From Bryobacteraceae bacterium (lineage in GTDB: Bacteria; Acidobacteriota; Terriglobia; Bryobacterales; Bryobacteraceae), in assembly GCA_947458745.1 (NCBI GenBank), contig CANGYQ010000004.1, positions 186,001 to 250,000 of the forward strand: a stretch of 64,000 nt of DNA, given 5' to 3'. Below, piece by piece: positions 49,750 through 59,013 of the stretch. The notes under the pieces are model-generated. The model was given only the letters and a program-made list of their open reading frames with translations. It did no database searches and had not been told where the DNA came from. Within the stretch, counting starts at the first letter, position 1; each line of letters starts with the position of its first letter. Both the position numbers and the translations under genes were made by a program.

Positions 49750-52700
49750 CTAAAAACTCATCTTTAGCGCAAACTGGATAATCCGCGGATCGCGTGCCGA
49801 TGAAATCTGCCCGAAAGCGGCCTGATCTACAAAGCGGTTCGGAGGATTCCACTGGGGATGATTCGGGAAGTTGAAGAACTCTGCACGGAACTGTGTGATG
49901 AAGCGTTCTGTGATGTTGGTGTTCTTCAACACTCCGATATCGATGTTGTGAAGAAGGGGCCCAGTGACCGTGGAGCGGCCTGCCGAGCCATAGCGAATCG
50001 GGCTCTGGATCTGGAAGCAGTTGGTCGCGAAGAAGCGATTTACGTCGCGGGCACTGGAGGGCAGATTCGGATTGCACACAAGGTCCGGGCGAGCGTTGTC
50101 CGTGCCGGAGCCGAAGAAGTCTCCGTTGAACTTTACGGTGATGGGTAAGCCCGTTTGGTAGGTATAGATGCCATTCAAGGACCAGCCACCGACCAGCTTA
50201 TTCAGGAAGCGGGGGGCGCTGCCCAGGAACGCCTTACCCCGCCCAAAGGGCAAATCATAGATCACCGAGGCGCTGAGTCGATGGCGATGATCTATGCTGG
50301 CCAAGCCCTTGTCCGCCTTCTTGTTGAAAATGTCTTGGATGCGGTTGCCGGTGTCATAAGGGCCACCGCCATTAAAGCCAGTGGCGTCGGAAAGTGCCTT
50401 CGAGAAAGTGTAAGACATCAGCCAGGTAAGCCCTCTGGACTGACGTTTTTCAAGGCGCAGTTGGGCGGAATTGTAGTTCGAAAAGGCTGTTGAGGTTGTT
50501 TGAAAGATGTTGTCCAGCAGATAAAGTGCGTTGTTCTCCCAAACGTTGATGGCATAGGGAACCAGCCGCCGGAAGCGCGAACGAATCCCGGCGTTTTCAA
50601 CCGGATTGGAAAAGAAGGGCCGGCCGGTTACCGGATTGATCGGCTGGGCGGGAATGGCACTGAGCGGCACGGTGGCACCTGGCCCATTCGGCTCGGCGGT
50701 GTTGGTGTTCTCACGGCGGTTCAGGCGGGTGCCTTTGCTGCCGACATAGGACAGCTCAAACAAGATGGACCCCGGCAGTTCCCGCTGGATGCCAAAGTTC
50801 CAGTGCTGCACGTAGGCATTCTTGAAGTCGGGCGAGACATCGTTAGGACCAGGGTTGAACTGGCCGGGGCCCGGGTTGGCAATGCGAAACCCGATGAACG
50901 TCTCTGCACTCGGCAACCCCTCCTGGAACAGGCTCAGGCTCTGCTGATCTTCCTTGAGATTGGGCAGATTCTCCAGCGTGTCCTGCGTGATAAACAGGGG
51001 TACGGTGTCGAAAAAGATGCCGTAGCCGCCACGTATCACGGTCTTGACCAGCGGCCGATAGGCGAAGCCAAAACGCGGTCCGAAGTTTTTCTTGTCCGCC
51101 GGAAAGAGAGAGCGGGGAAGCTCGATGCCCGCGCGACCCCAGTTAGGCGCAAACCGCTGGTTGCCGGGCTGAAGGAAGAACAGAGCGCCTTCGCTGAAGT
51201 TGGAGGGTCGGCGGTCGGGATAGGTCACGGTGGAAATGCGGTCTTGCGTCTCGTACGGAGGAGCGTACAGCATGTAGCGCAGGCCCATGTTGATAGTTAA
51301 CTTGGAACTGACTTTCCAATCGTCCTGGATAAAGGTGGCGTACTCCGTGGAACGCAAGTCCTGGAAGAAGCCGCTTACGCGCCGCCCTTTCTGCACTGGC
51401 AACCCCAGCAGGAAGTTCGCAAACGTGTTGCCAGTGTTGCCAAAACCTTGGATACCGGTCCAGTTGTTGCTGGTGAAGTTAAAGGAACCGCGCAAGGTAT
51501 TGGCCCGAGTGATAGCATTGCGGACGCGCCGGATCTCGCCGCCCACTTTGATGAAGTGGCGGCCGCGGTTAAAGGAGAGCTGATCAATGAATTGGAAGGT
51601 GTTGTTGCGCGGGCGGTACGGGCCGTCACCGTCGCCAATGGTGGCAAAGCCGCTGATGGCGAAGTTCGGCGCACCCCGCAAACCAGCGGTACTCGCAAAA
51701 TCCAGGCCCGCCACGCCTAGCTCCTTCACCAGGTCCCGATCCGCAAATGTGTTTTCAGCAGCCTGAAACTGTGCCCAGCGGAGGTAGCCGAACTTGAACT
51801 CATTCACCGTCGTAGGCCCAAAGATCCGGGTGTAGCCGATGGTGCCGGCCATCTGGCGTTGATTGTCGAGTGAGCCATAACCAGGGAACGTATTGGGCGC
51901 GAACGAGTTGGAGTCGGTCAGGCTATAGCGCGCCATCAAGGTGTCCTTCGCGGAGAACTGGTGATCAGCGCGAATGCTGAACAGGTCATAGTTGCTGGTG
52001 CGCGTGCGGCCATCAAAGTAGTTCAGAGTTGGATTGCCATTCACGCCGCGGCCGCCGGCGGTATTGGGGGCCGGCAGCATGCCCGGGAAGTTCATCGTAT
52101 TGCGCGCCACCGGATCGAAGCGCGACACAGGAATTATGTTGCCGGGAAACACATCGCGCACCGAGACGTTACCGACTGTCCGCGATGTGGTGGCATCGTA
52201 GATGGCGTTGCGCGGAACCCCCCGGCCCAGCACATCATTGCCCAGGCTGGCACCGAGGTGAGAAGAGAAGTCGCCACGCCGCATCTCGGGCGTAGGCACA
52301 GTGGTGAGCGTCGTATTGCCGCGCCGGAGGCGGTAGCCTTCGTAGTTGGTGAAGAAGAAAGTACGATCCTTGCCGCGGTAACCGGGCAGCGTCACCGGCC
52401 CACCCCAGGTGAACCCGAACTGGTTCTGGTTAAATGGCGGCGCTTTGAAGCGCCCATCCGCAGTACGGAAGGCGGGATTGCGGTCAAACAGATTTCGTGC
52501 CTGCACCGCGTTATTCCGGTTAAACTCAAACAAGGTGCCGTGATACTGGTTTGTCCCGCTGCGTGTCACCACATTGATCTGCCCACCGGCGCCTTTCCCA
52601 AACTCCGCCGAATAGCTCGAAGTCTGAATCTTGAATTCCTCAATCGCATCAACCGAGGGCCGGATCACCAACGCATTCTGAAACTGATCGGAGTTTACGG

Positions 52701-53271
52701 TGCCGTCTAACAGAAAGCTGTTCTGTTCCGGGCGCATCCCGCTGATGGAGATGCCGCCGCCAGAGACTGCACCGTCGTCGCCAGTGTTCACGCCGGGCAA
52801 TAGCAATCCGAGCTGCACGAAATTCCTGCCGTTCAGAGGAAAATCGATGATCTTTTGACGGTCGACCACGGAGCCAGTTGACGATTGCTCGGTATTGAGC
52901 AGGGCGGCTTGGCCGGTGACCTCCACCACCTCGTTGACGCTGCCGACTTCCAGCTTGATCTCGAGTCGGACGACTTGGTCAACCTGCAATCTAACGTCTT
53001 TGGTGGTGGACTTCTTGAAGCCCTGCATCTGCACCGACACTTCGTACTCGCCGGGTTGTAGACCGATGAGAGAGAACTCTCCGGAACTGGTGACCGCCGA
53101 TTCACGCCGGAAGCCCGTGGCCTGGTTCTGCGCCACCACCGTGGCCCCAGCCACTGCCGCTCCCGCCGGATCAAAGACCGAACCGGTGATCGTACCGGAA
53201 CCCGCTTGGCCAAACAGCGGCGTGGAAATCAGCAATAGCAGAACAGCCTTCTGCTTTAAGGTCATCAACAT
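49750..53271 (-). CDS. Oar-like TonB-dependent receptor with carboxypeptidase-regulatory domain
   Basis: A protein of about 1173 residues in the outer membrane. A signal peptide (KAVLLLLISTPLFGQ) is followed by a carboxypeptidase-regulatory-like beta domain (GTITGSVFDPAGAAVAGATV; SLIGLQPGEYEVSVQMQGF, residues ~20-105), a plug domain (DFPLNGRNFVQLGLLLPGV; GMRPEQNSFLLDGT), and a long 22-strand-type barrel ending in FALKMSF, a terminal Phe as in barrel proteins. These expanded receptors are abundant in Acidobacteria and probably import large oligosaccharides or other polymers. The ATG at 53271 follows GGGGGA; the longer frame to 53391 lacks a signal peptide start. No TonB or ExbB gene is nearby. 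Confidence 0.9.
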   Translation of the reverse strand: MLMTLKQKAVLLLLISTPLFGQAGSGTITGSVFDPAGAAVAGATVVAQNQATGFRRESAVTSSGEFSLIGLQPGEYEVSVQMQGFKKSTTKDVRLQVDQVVRLEIKLEVGSVNEVVEVTGQAALLNTEQSSTGSVVDRQKIIDFPLNGRNFVQLGLLLPGVNTGDDGAVSGGGISISGMRPEQNSFLLDGTVNSDQFQNALVIRPSVDAIEEFKIQTSSYSAEFGKGAGGQINVVTRSGTNQYHGTLFEFNRNNAVQARNLFDRNPAFRTADGRFKAPPFNQNQFGFTWGGPVTLPGYRGKDRTFFFTNYEGYRLRRGNTTLTTVPTPEMRRGDFSSHLGASLGNDVLGRGVPRNAIYDATTSRTVGNVSVRDVFPGNIIPVSRFDPVARNTMNFPGMLPAPNTAGGRGVNGNPTLNYFDGRTRTSNYDLFSIRADHQFSAKDTLMARYSLTDSNSFAPNTFPGYGSLDNQRQMAGTIGYTRIFGPTTVNEFKFGYLRWAQFQAAENTFADRDLVKELGVAGLDFASTAGLRGAPNFAISGFATIGDGDGPYRPRNNTFQFIDQLSFNRGRHFIKVGGEIRRVRNAITRANTLRGSFNFTSNNWTGIQGFGNTGNTFANFLLGLPVQKGRRVSGFFQDLRSTEYATFIQDDWKVSSKLTINMGLRYMLYAPPYETQDRISTVTYPDRRPSNFSEGALFFLQPGNQRFAPNWGRAGIELPRSLFPADKKNFGPRFGFAYRPLVKTVIRGGYGIFFDTVPLFITQDTLENLPNLKEDQQSLSLFQEGLPSAETFIGFRIANPGPGQFNPGPNDVSPDFKNAYVQHWNFGIQRELPGSILFELSYVGSKGTRLNRRENTNTAEPNGPGATVPLSAIPAQPINPVTGRPFFSNPVENAGIRSRFRRLVPYAINVWENNALYLLDNIFQTTSTAFSNYNSAQLRLEKRQSRGLTWLMSYTFSKALSDATGFNGGGPYDTGNRIQDIFNKKADKGLASIDHRHRLSASVIYDLPFGRGKAFLGSAPRFLNKLVGGWSLNGIYTYQTGLPITVKFNGDFFGSGTDNARPDLVCNPNLPSSARDVNRFFATNCFQIQSPIRYGSAGRSTVTGPLLHNIDIGVLKNTNITERFITQFRAEFFNFPNHPQWNPPNRFVDQAAFGQISSARDPRIIQFALKMSF

Positions 53272-53356
53272 GACAGTCCCCCAATCCTGTGCCCCGCAGC
53301 AGCCGACAGCTCCCAGCCATTCTTCCAGTGGACGTAGCCTGCCAACCGTGCGCTCT

Positions 53357-53374
53357 CGTTCGAACAATCGAACG
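53357..53374. promoter_or_regulatory. Inverted repeat between receptor and hydrolase genes
   Basis: CGTTCGA-ACAA-TCGAACG is a perfect inverted repeat with 7-base arms in the 215-base gap between the minus-strand receptor gene and the plus-strand metallo-hydrolase gene. It is a possible operator for either. Confidence 0.45.
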
Positions 53375-53486
53375 CGCTCATGATATCTCAACGACGGAAT
53401 GCCAAAGGAGTCGGCAGCTGGTGAAAGTCGATGGTGCGGAGACCGACCGAGCGGGTCCGCTAATGCGGCTTGCTATGCTGCCCTAC

Positions 53487-54458
53487 ATGCAACGGCGCTC
53501 CTTTCTCAAACTCCTGCCCGCCGCAACGGCAATCGGCGGCACACTGACGGCGCAAGATACTCCGGCCCAGATCCGCTCACTGCGCGTGCGCGTGCTCTCC
53601 ACCATGCTGGCGGATGCGGGGATTGGAGAGTGGGGGTTTGCGGCGTACATTGAGGCCGATGGGCGGCGGTTTCTGTTTGACACGGGCGGGCGGCCGGAGA
53701 CGGTGCGGCAGAATGCGGCCGAGTTGAAGGTGGACTTGGCGCAAGTGGACCAGATGCTGCTCAGCCATTTCCATGGGGACCACAATGCGGGCTTGCTGAC
53801 GCTACGCCGGGAGGCGGCGAAACAGCGGGCATCGGCGCTGGGCACCTGCTATGTCGGCGAAGGCATCTTCTGGCCGCGGCGGCGGAGCCAGCTGGATGAG
53901 CGGGAATCGAATGACGCCTTGTTGGTCAAGCCGCAGTATGAGGCGTTGGGCGGCAAGTTTGTCAATGTCGCCAAGCCCACCCAGATCTTCCCGGGCGCGT
54001 GGCTGACGGGGCCAGTGCCCCGCCCCTACCCGGAGCGCAACTGGTCCGGCACGGGGCAGATGAAGACCGCCCAGGGCTGGGTGGAGGACAACCTGCCGGA
54101 AGATATGTCGCTGGCCTTTGATACGGCGGCGGGCTGGGTGGTGATCTCCGGCTGCGGCCACTCCGGGATCATCAACACGCTGGAGCATATCCGCAAGTCG
54201 ATCCGTACCGCTCCGATCCATGCCGCGATTGGCGGCTTTCACTTATTCCCGGCCAACGATGCGACGCTTGATTGGACGGGGACGAAGCTGAAGGAGTTTG
54301 GGCTGGAGAATCTGCTGGGCGCGCACTGCACGGGGATTGAAGCGGTCTACCACCTGCGGCAGCAGCTGGGGCTGAAGCGTGCCAACTGCGTCGTGGGTTC
54401 AGTGGGCGCCAGCTTCACGCTGGGAAGCGGGATCAGCCCGGGACAGGTGGCGCGCTAG
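53487..54458 (+). CDS. Tat-exported MBL-fold metallo-hydrolase
   Basis: A 323-residue metallo-beta-lactamase-fold enzyme. The leader MQRRSFLKLLPAATAIGG has the twin-arginine motif. The metal motif is SHFHGDHNAG (HxHxDH), and later metal ligands are likely in VVISGCGHSGIINTL and IGGFHLF. This pattern matches the 7,8-dihydropterin-6-methyl-4-(beta-D-ribofuranosyl)-aminobenzene-5'-phosphate synthase-like group. Substrate unknown. ATG 53487 is chosen because the Tat leader begins there; TATGCT lies seven bases before it. It is divergent from the TonB-dependent receptor. Confidence 0.85.
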   Translation: MQRRSFLKLLPAATAIGGTLTAQDTPAQIRSLRVRVLSTMLADAGIGEWGFAAYIEADGRRFLFDTGGRPETVRQNAAELKVDLAQVDQMLLSHFHGDHNAGLLTLRREAAKQRASALGTCYVGEGIFWPRRRSQLDERESNDALLVKPQYEALGGKFVNVAKPTQIFPGAWLTGPVPRPYPERNWSGTGQMKTAQGWVEDNLPEDMSLAFDTAAGWVVISGCGHSGIINTLEHIRKSIRTAPIHAAIGGFHLFPANDATLDWTGTKLKEFGLENLLGAHCTGIEAVYHLRQQLGLKRANCVVGSVGASFTLGSGISPGQVAR

Positions 54459-54514
54459 GACTCGAGTCCGGCGGGGCCTCACTTGCCGTCCCATCAACGG
54501 GCGGCCGACAAATG

Positions 54515-54552
54515 AAAAACGCGAGAGAGCCTGATCAACAGGCCCCCTCGCG
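54515..54552 (-). terminator. Intrinsic terminator of the bamA-skp operon
   Basis: On the minus strand a 14-pair stem (including two G-U) formed by 54520-54533 and 54539-54552, with a five-base loop, is followed by TTTTT. It lies 28 bases beyond the skp stop codon. Confidence 0.8.
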
Positions 54553-54580
54553 CGGGGTAACGGATGGCTACGAAGGTGGC

Positions 54581-55204
54581 TTACGGCTTGGCGCCAGCGG
54601 GCCGGGGAGCGGTCGGCTTGGCACCAGCCGGTTTCGGCATGGCCGGGGCACCCGCGCCGCCGGCGGGGACAGTGCCCATCGTCGGAGCGTTGGCGTCGTA
54701 CATTTTCACGATGTCGGCCGTGACATCGCTGCCGGTGGCGAAATACAATACCGGGCTCTGCTGGCTGCTGACATCCAGGATCATCGTGAAGTTGTTGTCG
54801 CGGGAATACTTGTCGATCACCTGCATGATGCGGCTGCCGAGCTCGTTGTTGAGCTTCTGCAGTTCCTGCTGGTACTCGGCTTGCGCATCTTCCTGATCGC
54901 GCTGCAGCGACTTCTGCTTCTGGTCGATCTCACGGGCCAGCTTGGCCTTCTGTTCTTCGCTGGCGGTATTGGAAGACTTGCGGAACTGGTCCTGCAATGC
55001 GCCAATGTCGCCCTGCTTCTTTTCCAGTTCCTTGCGGCGCGGGTCGAACCGGCCCTGCAAGTCCTGAATTGCTTTTTGGCCGTCCTTGGTGGAGAACATC
55101 GCCTGCTCGATGTTGATCACACCGACTTTGCTCGGCGGCGCCTGAGCGAATAGCGCACTGGCGGCCACCAGGCCCAGTGCCATCTGAGAAAACTTAAAGT
55201 TCAC
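54581..55204 (-). CDS. skp: OmpH/Skp-family periplasmic chaperone
   Basis: A 207-residue protein with a signal peptide (MALGLVAASALFAQA) and the Skp body: KVGVINIEQAMFSTKDGQKA, then a long coiled coil rich in Lys, Glu and Gln (residues ~45-125), and VIDKYSRDNNFTMILDVS. Skp trimers hold unfolded outer-membrane proteins for BamA. The last ~28 residues are an extra Pro/Ala/Gly/Lys tail with PAGAKP repeats, not usual for the family. bamA lies just upstream on the same strand, and a strong terminator follows. Confidence 0.9.
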   Translation of the reverse strand: MNFKFSQMALGLVAASALFAQAPPSKVGVINIEQAMFSTKDGQKAIQDLQGRFDPRRKELEKKQGDIGALQDQFRKSSNTASEEQKAKLAREIDQKQKSLQRDQEDAQAEYQQELQKLNNELGSRIMQVIDKYSRDNNFTMILDVSSQQSPVLYFATGSDVTADIVKMYDANAPTMGTVPAGGAGAPAMPKPAGAKPTAPRPAGAKP

Positions 55205-55260
55205 GAGACTGACTCCTCAAAATTCGTATGCCGCCAGGGGCGCGGCTTAGCCCACTGCCA

Positions 55261-58200
55261 CTAGAATGTCCGGCTGATCGTAAACCGGAAAATCCTTGCC
55301 CGCTCAAAGAACGGAATCGGTTGCCCATACTGCACCACGGCATTGTTGAAGGTCGCCGTGTTGGGGAAGATCGACCGGTCCGCCACAATCGGCGGCTGCA
55401 AGAACTGTTCCACGCGGCTTGGATTGTACGCCCAGTATAACCGGAATGGAGCATTCACCACCGGCATCATAATCTGCAACTCCAGGCCGGTGGACACGCG
55501 CATCTTCTGCGTGGCACTATCTACAATCACGCCCTGCCGAAACCCGGCCTGCGGGAAGGTGGAATTCAAGTCTCCCAAGCGGCTGGCGTTGATGCGCAAT
55601 TGATTCTTCAGCGAGACGCGGTTGATGCCCGCATCAAAGAAGGGGGCCAAGGTCACCGGACCAAAGATCTTGATGCGGTATTCAAAGTTGGCCACGCCCT
55701 GGGTGTCACCACCCAATTGGGTGATCTGATAGGCGGGCATGCGTTGAGTGACCGGGACGAAAGCTTCTTTGCCGTCCTGAATCACCTTTTGGAAGCGGGC
55801 TGAACCATCCGAGTTCAACACGTTGACGGTTGCTTCGGTGGGAATAAAACCCAGCGGCGCAATACCCCAGATATTGAATCCGCGGATGTCGTTTTCGCCG
55901 CCCATGTAGAAGCGGTTGAAGGGCGGGGCGGCCTTTCCGCCATACCCGGCGACGAAGCGGCCGAGGAAGTGCATGCCGATGACGTGGCCGTTCTTCCAGC
56001 CGCGGCGGAAGTACTTAAAGTCCACCGAGGGCTCAATCATGTTGACGTTGCCGCCCATGAAGCTGCCCGCAAACGAGGTGGAGATGTAGATGCTCTTACC
56101 GCGGCTCGGCGTGATCGGGTGATCCACCGTGTTGTAGCTGTAGTTGGGGTTGATGGACGTGGTCCTGATGCCAGCCAACTGGTTGGGGCCGTCGAGACCC
56201 TGGAAGTTGAAGAACTGGAAGTAGTTGGTGGCGGCGTCGGTCAACGTTCTGATGGATGACTTGTTGTAGTTGTAGCTGATGCCGACCCGGGCAAAACTGC
56301 GCTTCAACAACGTGGAGGCGTAGACGCTGAAACCAACGCCGTTCGACGTATAGTTGAGCAGGTTTTGCGACCCCAACTGGTTATACAGTGGGATCAGGTT
56401 GCGGCCGGAGAACAGCGAAACTTCGCGGCCCTGGTCATAGTTGAACCGCTGGTAGAAGAGCGTGAAGCCAGCTTGGATGGGCTTGTCGAACAGGTAAGGT
56501 TCCGTAAAGCCAAACGTGGCGGACCGGATGCGGTCACCAATCTGGGCATCCAGCGAAAGCGTTTCGCCCAGACCCAGGAAGTTATTGGTGGAGTAGCCGA
56601 ACGAAACAAACGAACCGGCGATGCCGGAAACGCCGCCCGACAGTTGGATGCTGTTCCGGCCACGTTCCTTCACCTTCAGAGTGATGTCCACCGTATTGTT
56701 CTTGGTATCACGCGTGATGTTGGCCGCTTCATTTTCCTTCAGCACTTCAAAGTAGCCCAACTGGTTCAAGCGGAGCAGGCTGACTTCCCACAGGCGCGTA
56801 TTGAACAGGTCGCCTTCATCGATCAGCAATTCGCGGCGGATGACTTTGTCGCGCGTGGTGGAGTTGCCGGTGAAGTCGATACGGCGCACGAAGAACTGCT
56901 TGCCTTCGTCCACCGACAGATTCAGGTCCAGCGTCGCGGTAGCCGGGTTCGGCTCAAAGCCCGGTTCCGGCACCATGTCGAGGAAGCCGAATTCGCCATA
57001 GACTTTGCGGAACTGCTCCATGCCCTTGCGCAGCTTCTCGGTGGAGAAGACGTCGCCTTCCTTCATGCCGAAGATGGGCGGGAACAGGCTTTCCGGCGTA
57101 CGGAAGAACTTGACGCCCTGGAAATTGATCTTACCCAAGCGGTACTGCTTACCTTCTTCCACGTTGATGGAGAGGTTGGCACGCTTGCCCGGCTTGTTGG
57201 GATAAAAGACCGGGATGCGGAACTTGCCGCCGCCGTAGTCCACGATGTCCACCTTGTGATCCAGCACACGGGCTGTAAAGTAGCCCCGCTTCTGGTAGGC
57301 GTCACGAGTCCGGTCCTTGTCTTCTTCCAGCTTGGTGGAATCAAACGTCTTGGCAAACAGATTCTCCATGAAGATCGACCGTGGAATGCCGATCGGGTGC
57401 AGGTTCTTCATGGCCCGGATCACTTCTTTGTCGCTGAAGACCTTGTTGTTCTCAATGGTAATCGAGCCCACCTTCACCTTGGGGCCTTCGTTCACCTTGA
57501 AATCGACTTCCAGGGAAGACGGCGGGATCTGCCGGAGGTCAGGGTTGACCGTCGCAAACTGGCGTCCGCGCTCGGCAAGGTATTCGCGCAAAACGTTGGC
57601 TGCGCGCTGCACCTTGTTGGGATCGTACTGCTGTTCCACTTGCAGCCCGACCTTGCGTTCCTTGAAGCGGTCCAGAATTTCCGAGACCGTGATGGACTTC
57701 ATGCCGTCGTACTTGATGGAACGGATCATGCGGCGTTCGGTGACCACGAATCGGATCAACCAGCCGGTGCGGCCGGCTTCGCGCTCCATGCGGATGTCGT
57801 CAAAGCGGCCCGTGTTCCACAAAGCCATAAAGTCACGGCTGAGGGTTTCGGTGCTGTAAGGGTCACCCTTCTTCGTAAAGATCAGCGCGCGAAGAGTGTC
57901 CTGGGGAACGCGACGTGAACCACGGAACTCGATACCTTCAATGACATCAGCCACTTCACCCGGGGCCGCGGCCTCGGGCTTGGCCGGATCAGCGGGTGCG
58001 GGCGTTTCCAGGCCGGGCTTGGCGGGCTGGGCCTGGGGTTTGGATGGACCCGCAGCGGGTTTGGCCTGTTCAGGGGCAGGCTTGGCCGGCTCCGGACTGG
58101 CGGTGACATTTTCAAATGGGCTCACGGGTTTAGCCGGAGCGGGCTTGGCTTGTCCGGCCGCAGGAGGCGTGGGCTTGGGAGCCGCAGACTGCTGCGCCTG

Positions 58201-58275
58201 GGCGGGCATCTCCTGAGAGAGCCAGCCAAGACAAACAAGTAGGGCGGACAGGCTGGAGCGCCTGCGACACAGCAT
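55261..58275 (-). CDS. bamA: Outer-membrane protein assembly factor BamA
   Basis: A 1004-residue Omp85 protein, the core of the outer-membrane insertion machine. After a signal peptide (LSALLVCLGWLSQEMPAQA) comes an unusual ~80-residue stretch of Pro/Ala/Lys (PAKP and AKPA repeats), then POTRA domains (VIEGIEFRGSRRVPQDTLRA and onward, through ~residue 500), and the 16-strand barrel with the GFTEPYLF and GGENDIRGF motifs, ending in FTISRTF with the terminal Phe. The total is ~200 residues longer than E. coli BamA because of the leader region. The skp gene follows on the same strand. Confidence 0.93.
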   Translation of the reverse strand: MLCRRRSSLSALLVCLGWLSQEMPAQAQQSAAPKPTPPAAGQAKPAPAKPVSPFENVTASPEPAKPAPEQAKPAAGPSKPQAQPAKPGLETPAPADPAKPEAAAPGEVADVIEGIEFRGSRRVPQDTLRALIFTKKGDPYSTETLSRDFMALWNTGRFDDIRMEREAGRTGWLIRFVVTERRMIRSIKYDGMKSITVSEILDRFKERKVGLQVEQQYDPNKVQRAANVLREYLAERGRQFATVNPDLRQIPPSSLEVDFKVNEGPKVKVGSITIENNKVFSDKEVIRAMKNLHPIGIPRSIFMENLFAKTFDSTKLEEDKDRTRDAYQKRGYFTARVLDHKVDIVDYGGGKFRIPVFYPNKPGKRANLSINVEEGKQYRLGKINFQGVKFFRTPESLFPPIFGMKEGDVFSTEKLRKGMEQFRKVYGEFGFLDMVPEPGFEPNPATATLDLNLSVDEGKQFFVRRIDFTGNSTTRDKVIRRELLIDEGDLFNTRLWEVSLLRLNQLGYFEVLKENEAANITRDTKNNTVDITLKVKERGRNSIQLSGGVSGIAGSFVSFGYSTNNFLGLGETLSLDAQIGDRIRSATFGFTEPYLFDKPIQAGFTLFYQRFNYDQGREVSLFSGRNLIPLYNQLGSQNLLNYTSNGVGFSVYASTLLKRSFARVGISYNYNKSSIRTLTDAATNYFQFFNFQGLDGPNQLAGIRTTSINPNYSYNTVDHPITPSRGKSIYISTSFAGSFMGGNVNMIEPSVDFKYFRRGWKNGHVIGMHFLGRFVAGYGGKAAPPFNRFYMGGENDIRGFNIWGIAPLGFIPTEATVNVLNSDGSARFQKVIQDGKEAFVPVTQRMPAYQITQLGGDTQGVANFEYRIKIFGPVTLAPFFDAGINRVSLKNQLRINASRLGDLNSTFPQAGFRQGVIVDSATQKMRVSTGLELQIMMPVVNAPFRLYWAYNPSRVEQFLQPPIVADRSIFPNTATFNNAVVQYGQPIPFFERARIFRFTISRTF

Positions 58276-58395
58276 TCGCGACTAATTCCTTTCCACTTCT
58301 ACGCCCTGATCCAGACGCGCAAGGCGCGACAGCGGTTTCAGTCAAGATTGCCGCGGCTGCCATAAAGAGCTGCTTTGGTTCCAGGCGCTGAAACA

Positions 58396-58995
58396 TTAGT
58401 CTAGCAAGAAGTCTCGGCGTATTGAACGCAGTCTCCAGGGAGTGCAACCCAAAATGATGCCAAACAGCACCCCTCCAGTCCACAAAACGAATGGAGGCGC
58501 GTAGGCAAGCAGATCCGGATTCCAGCGGTTGAGCAAATACGCCTCCATCAGGCCATGCGCCACCAGGCTGAGCATCAAGCCCAGCGCCACGCTCCGGCCA
58601 GCCGGCCACGCCGGCGAAGCCCACCAAGCGAATGCCATCGCAGCCAGTCCGCACTGGAGCAAATGGAGCGCAATACCGGACAAAGTCACAAAGCTGAAAT
58701 CCGCGGTGAGACTCCGCGGCCCATGGAAGGGAGCCGCCATCAGGTTGGGAATCACCCACCCGGGCGTATCCAACAGCCATCCCGTAGTCAGCAGCCACAC
58801 CAGCGTGACGACACCGCCGAACATCCCGGTTTCAATGCCGCTGAGGCTTCGCAGCAACAGGCCCAAGGGCTGCTGGACCGGCACCGGAGGCCGATACACC
58901 GCCAGCACCGGAGCGGGCTCCACTGGCAGAACCGGAGTGGCGGGCGCGCCTTCGGCGTCGGGCATCGAGAATGATTCCTGCTGTCCTGGTTCCAT
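58396..58995 (-). CDS. Hypothetical inner-membrane protein, 199 residues
   Basis: A Pro/Ala-rich start (EGAPATPVLPVEPAPVLAVY) is followed by four or five hydrophobic segments: GMFGGVVTLVWLLTTGWLL, LSGIALHLLQCGLAAMAFAWW, VALGLMLSLVAHGLMEAYLL, and FVLWTGGVLFGIILGC. No family recognised. The ATG at 58995 is preferred to the open frame back to 59313, which would overlap the divergent ketosynthase gene; only 18 bases separate the two start codons. Function unknown. Confidence 0.65.
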   Translation of the reverse strand: MEPGQQESFSMPDAEGAPATPVLPVEPAPVLAVYRPPVPVQQPLGLLLRSLSGIETGMFGGVVTLVWLLTTGWLLDTPGWVIPNLMAAPFHGPRSLTADFSFVTLSGIALHLLQCGLAAMAFAWWASPAWPAGRSVALGLMLSLVAHGLMEAYLLNRWNPDLLAYAPPFVLWTGGVLFGIILGCTPWRLRSIRRDFLLD

Positions 58996-59013
58996 CGGGT
59001 ACCTTTGAGTGTA

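Noticed and set aside
56365-57918. 517-codon open frame opposite bamA
   Set aside because: Antisense of a clear BamA gene; no start context or family-like sequence.
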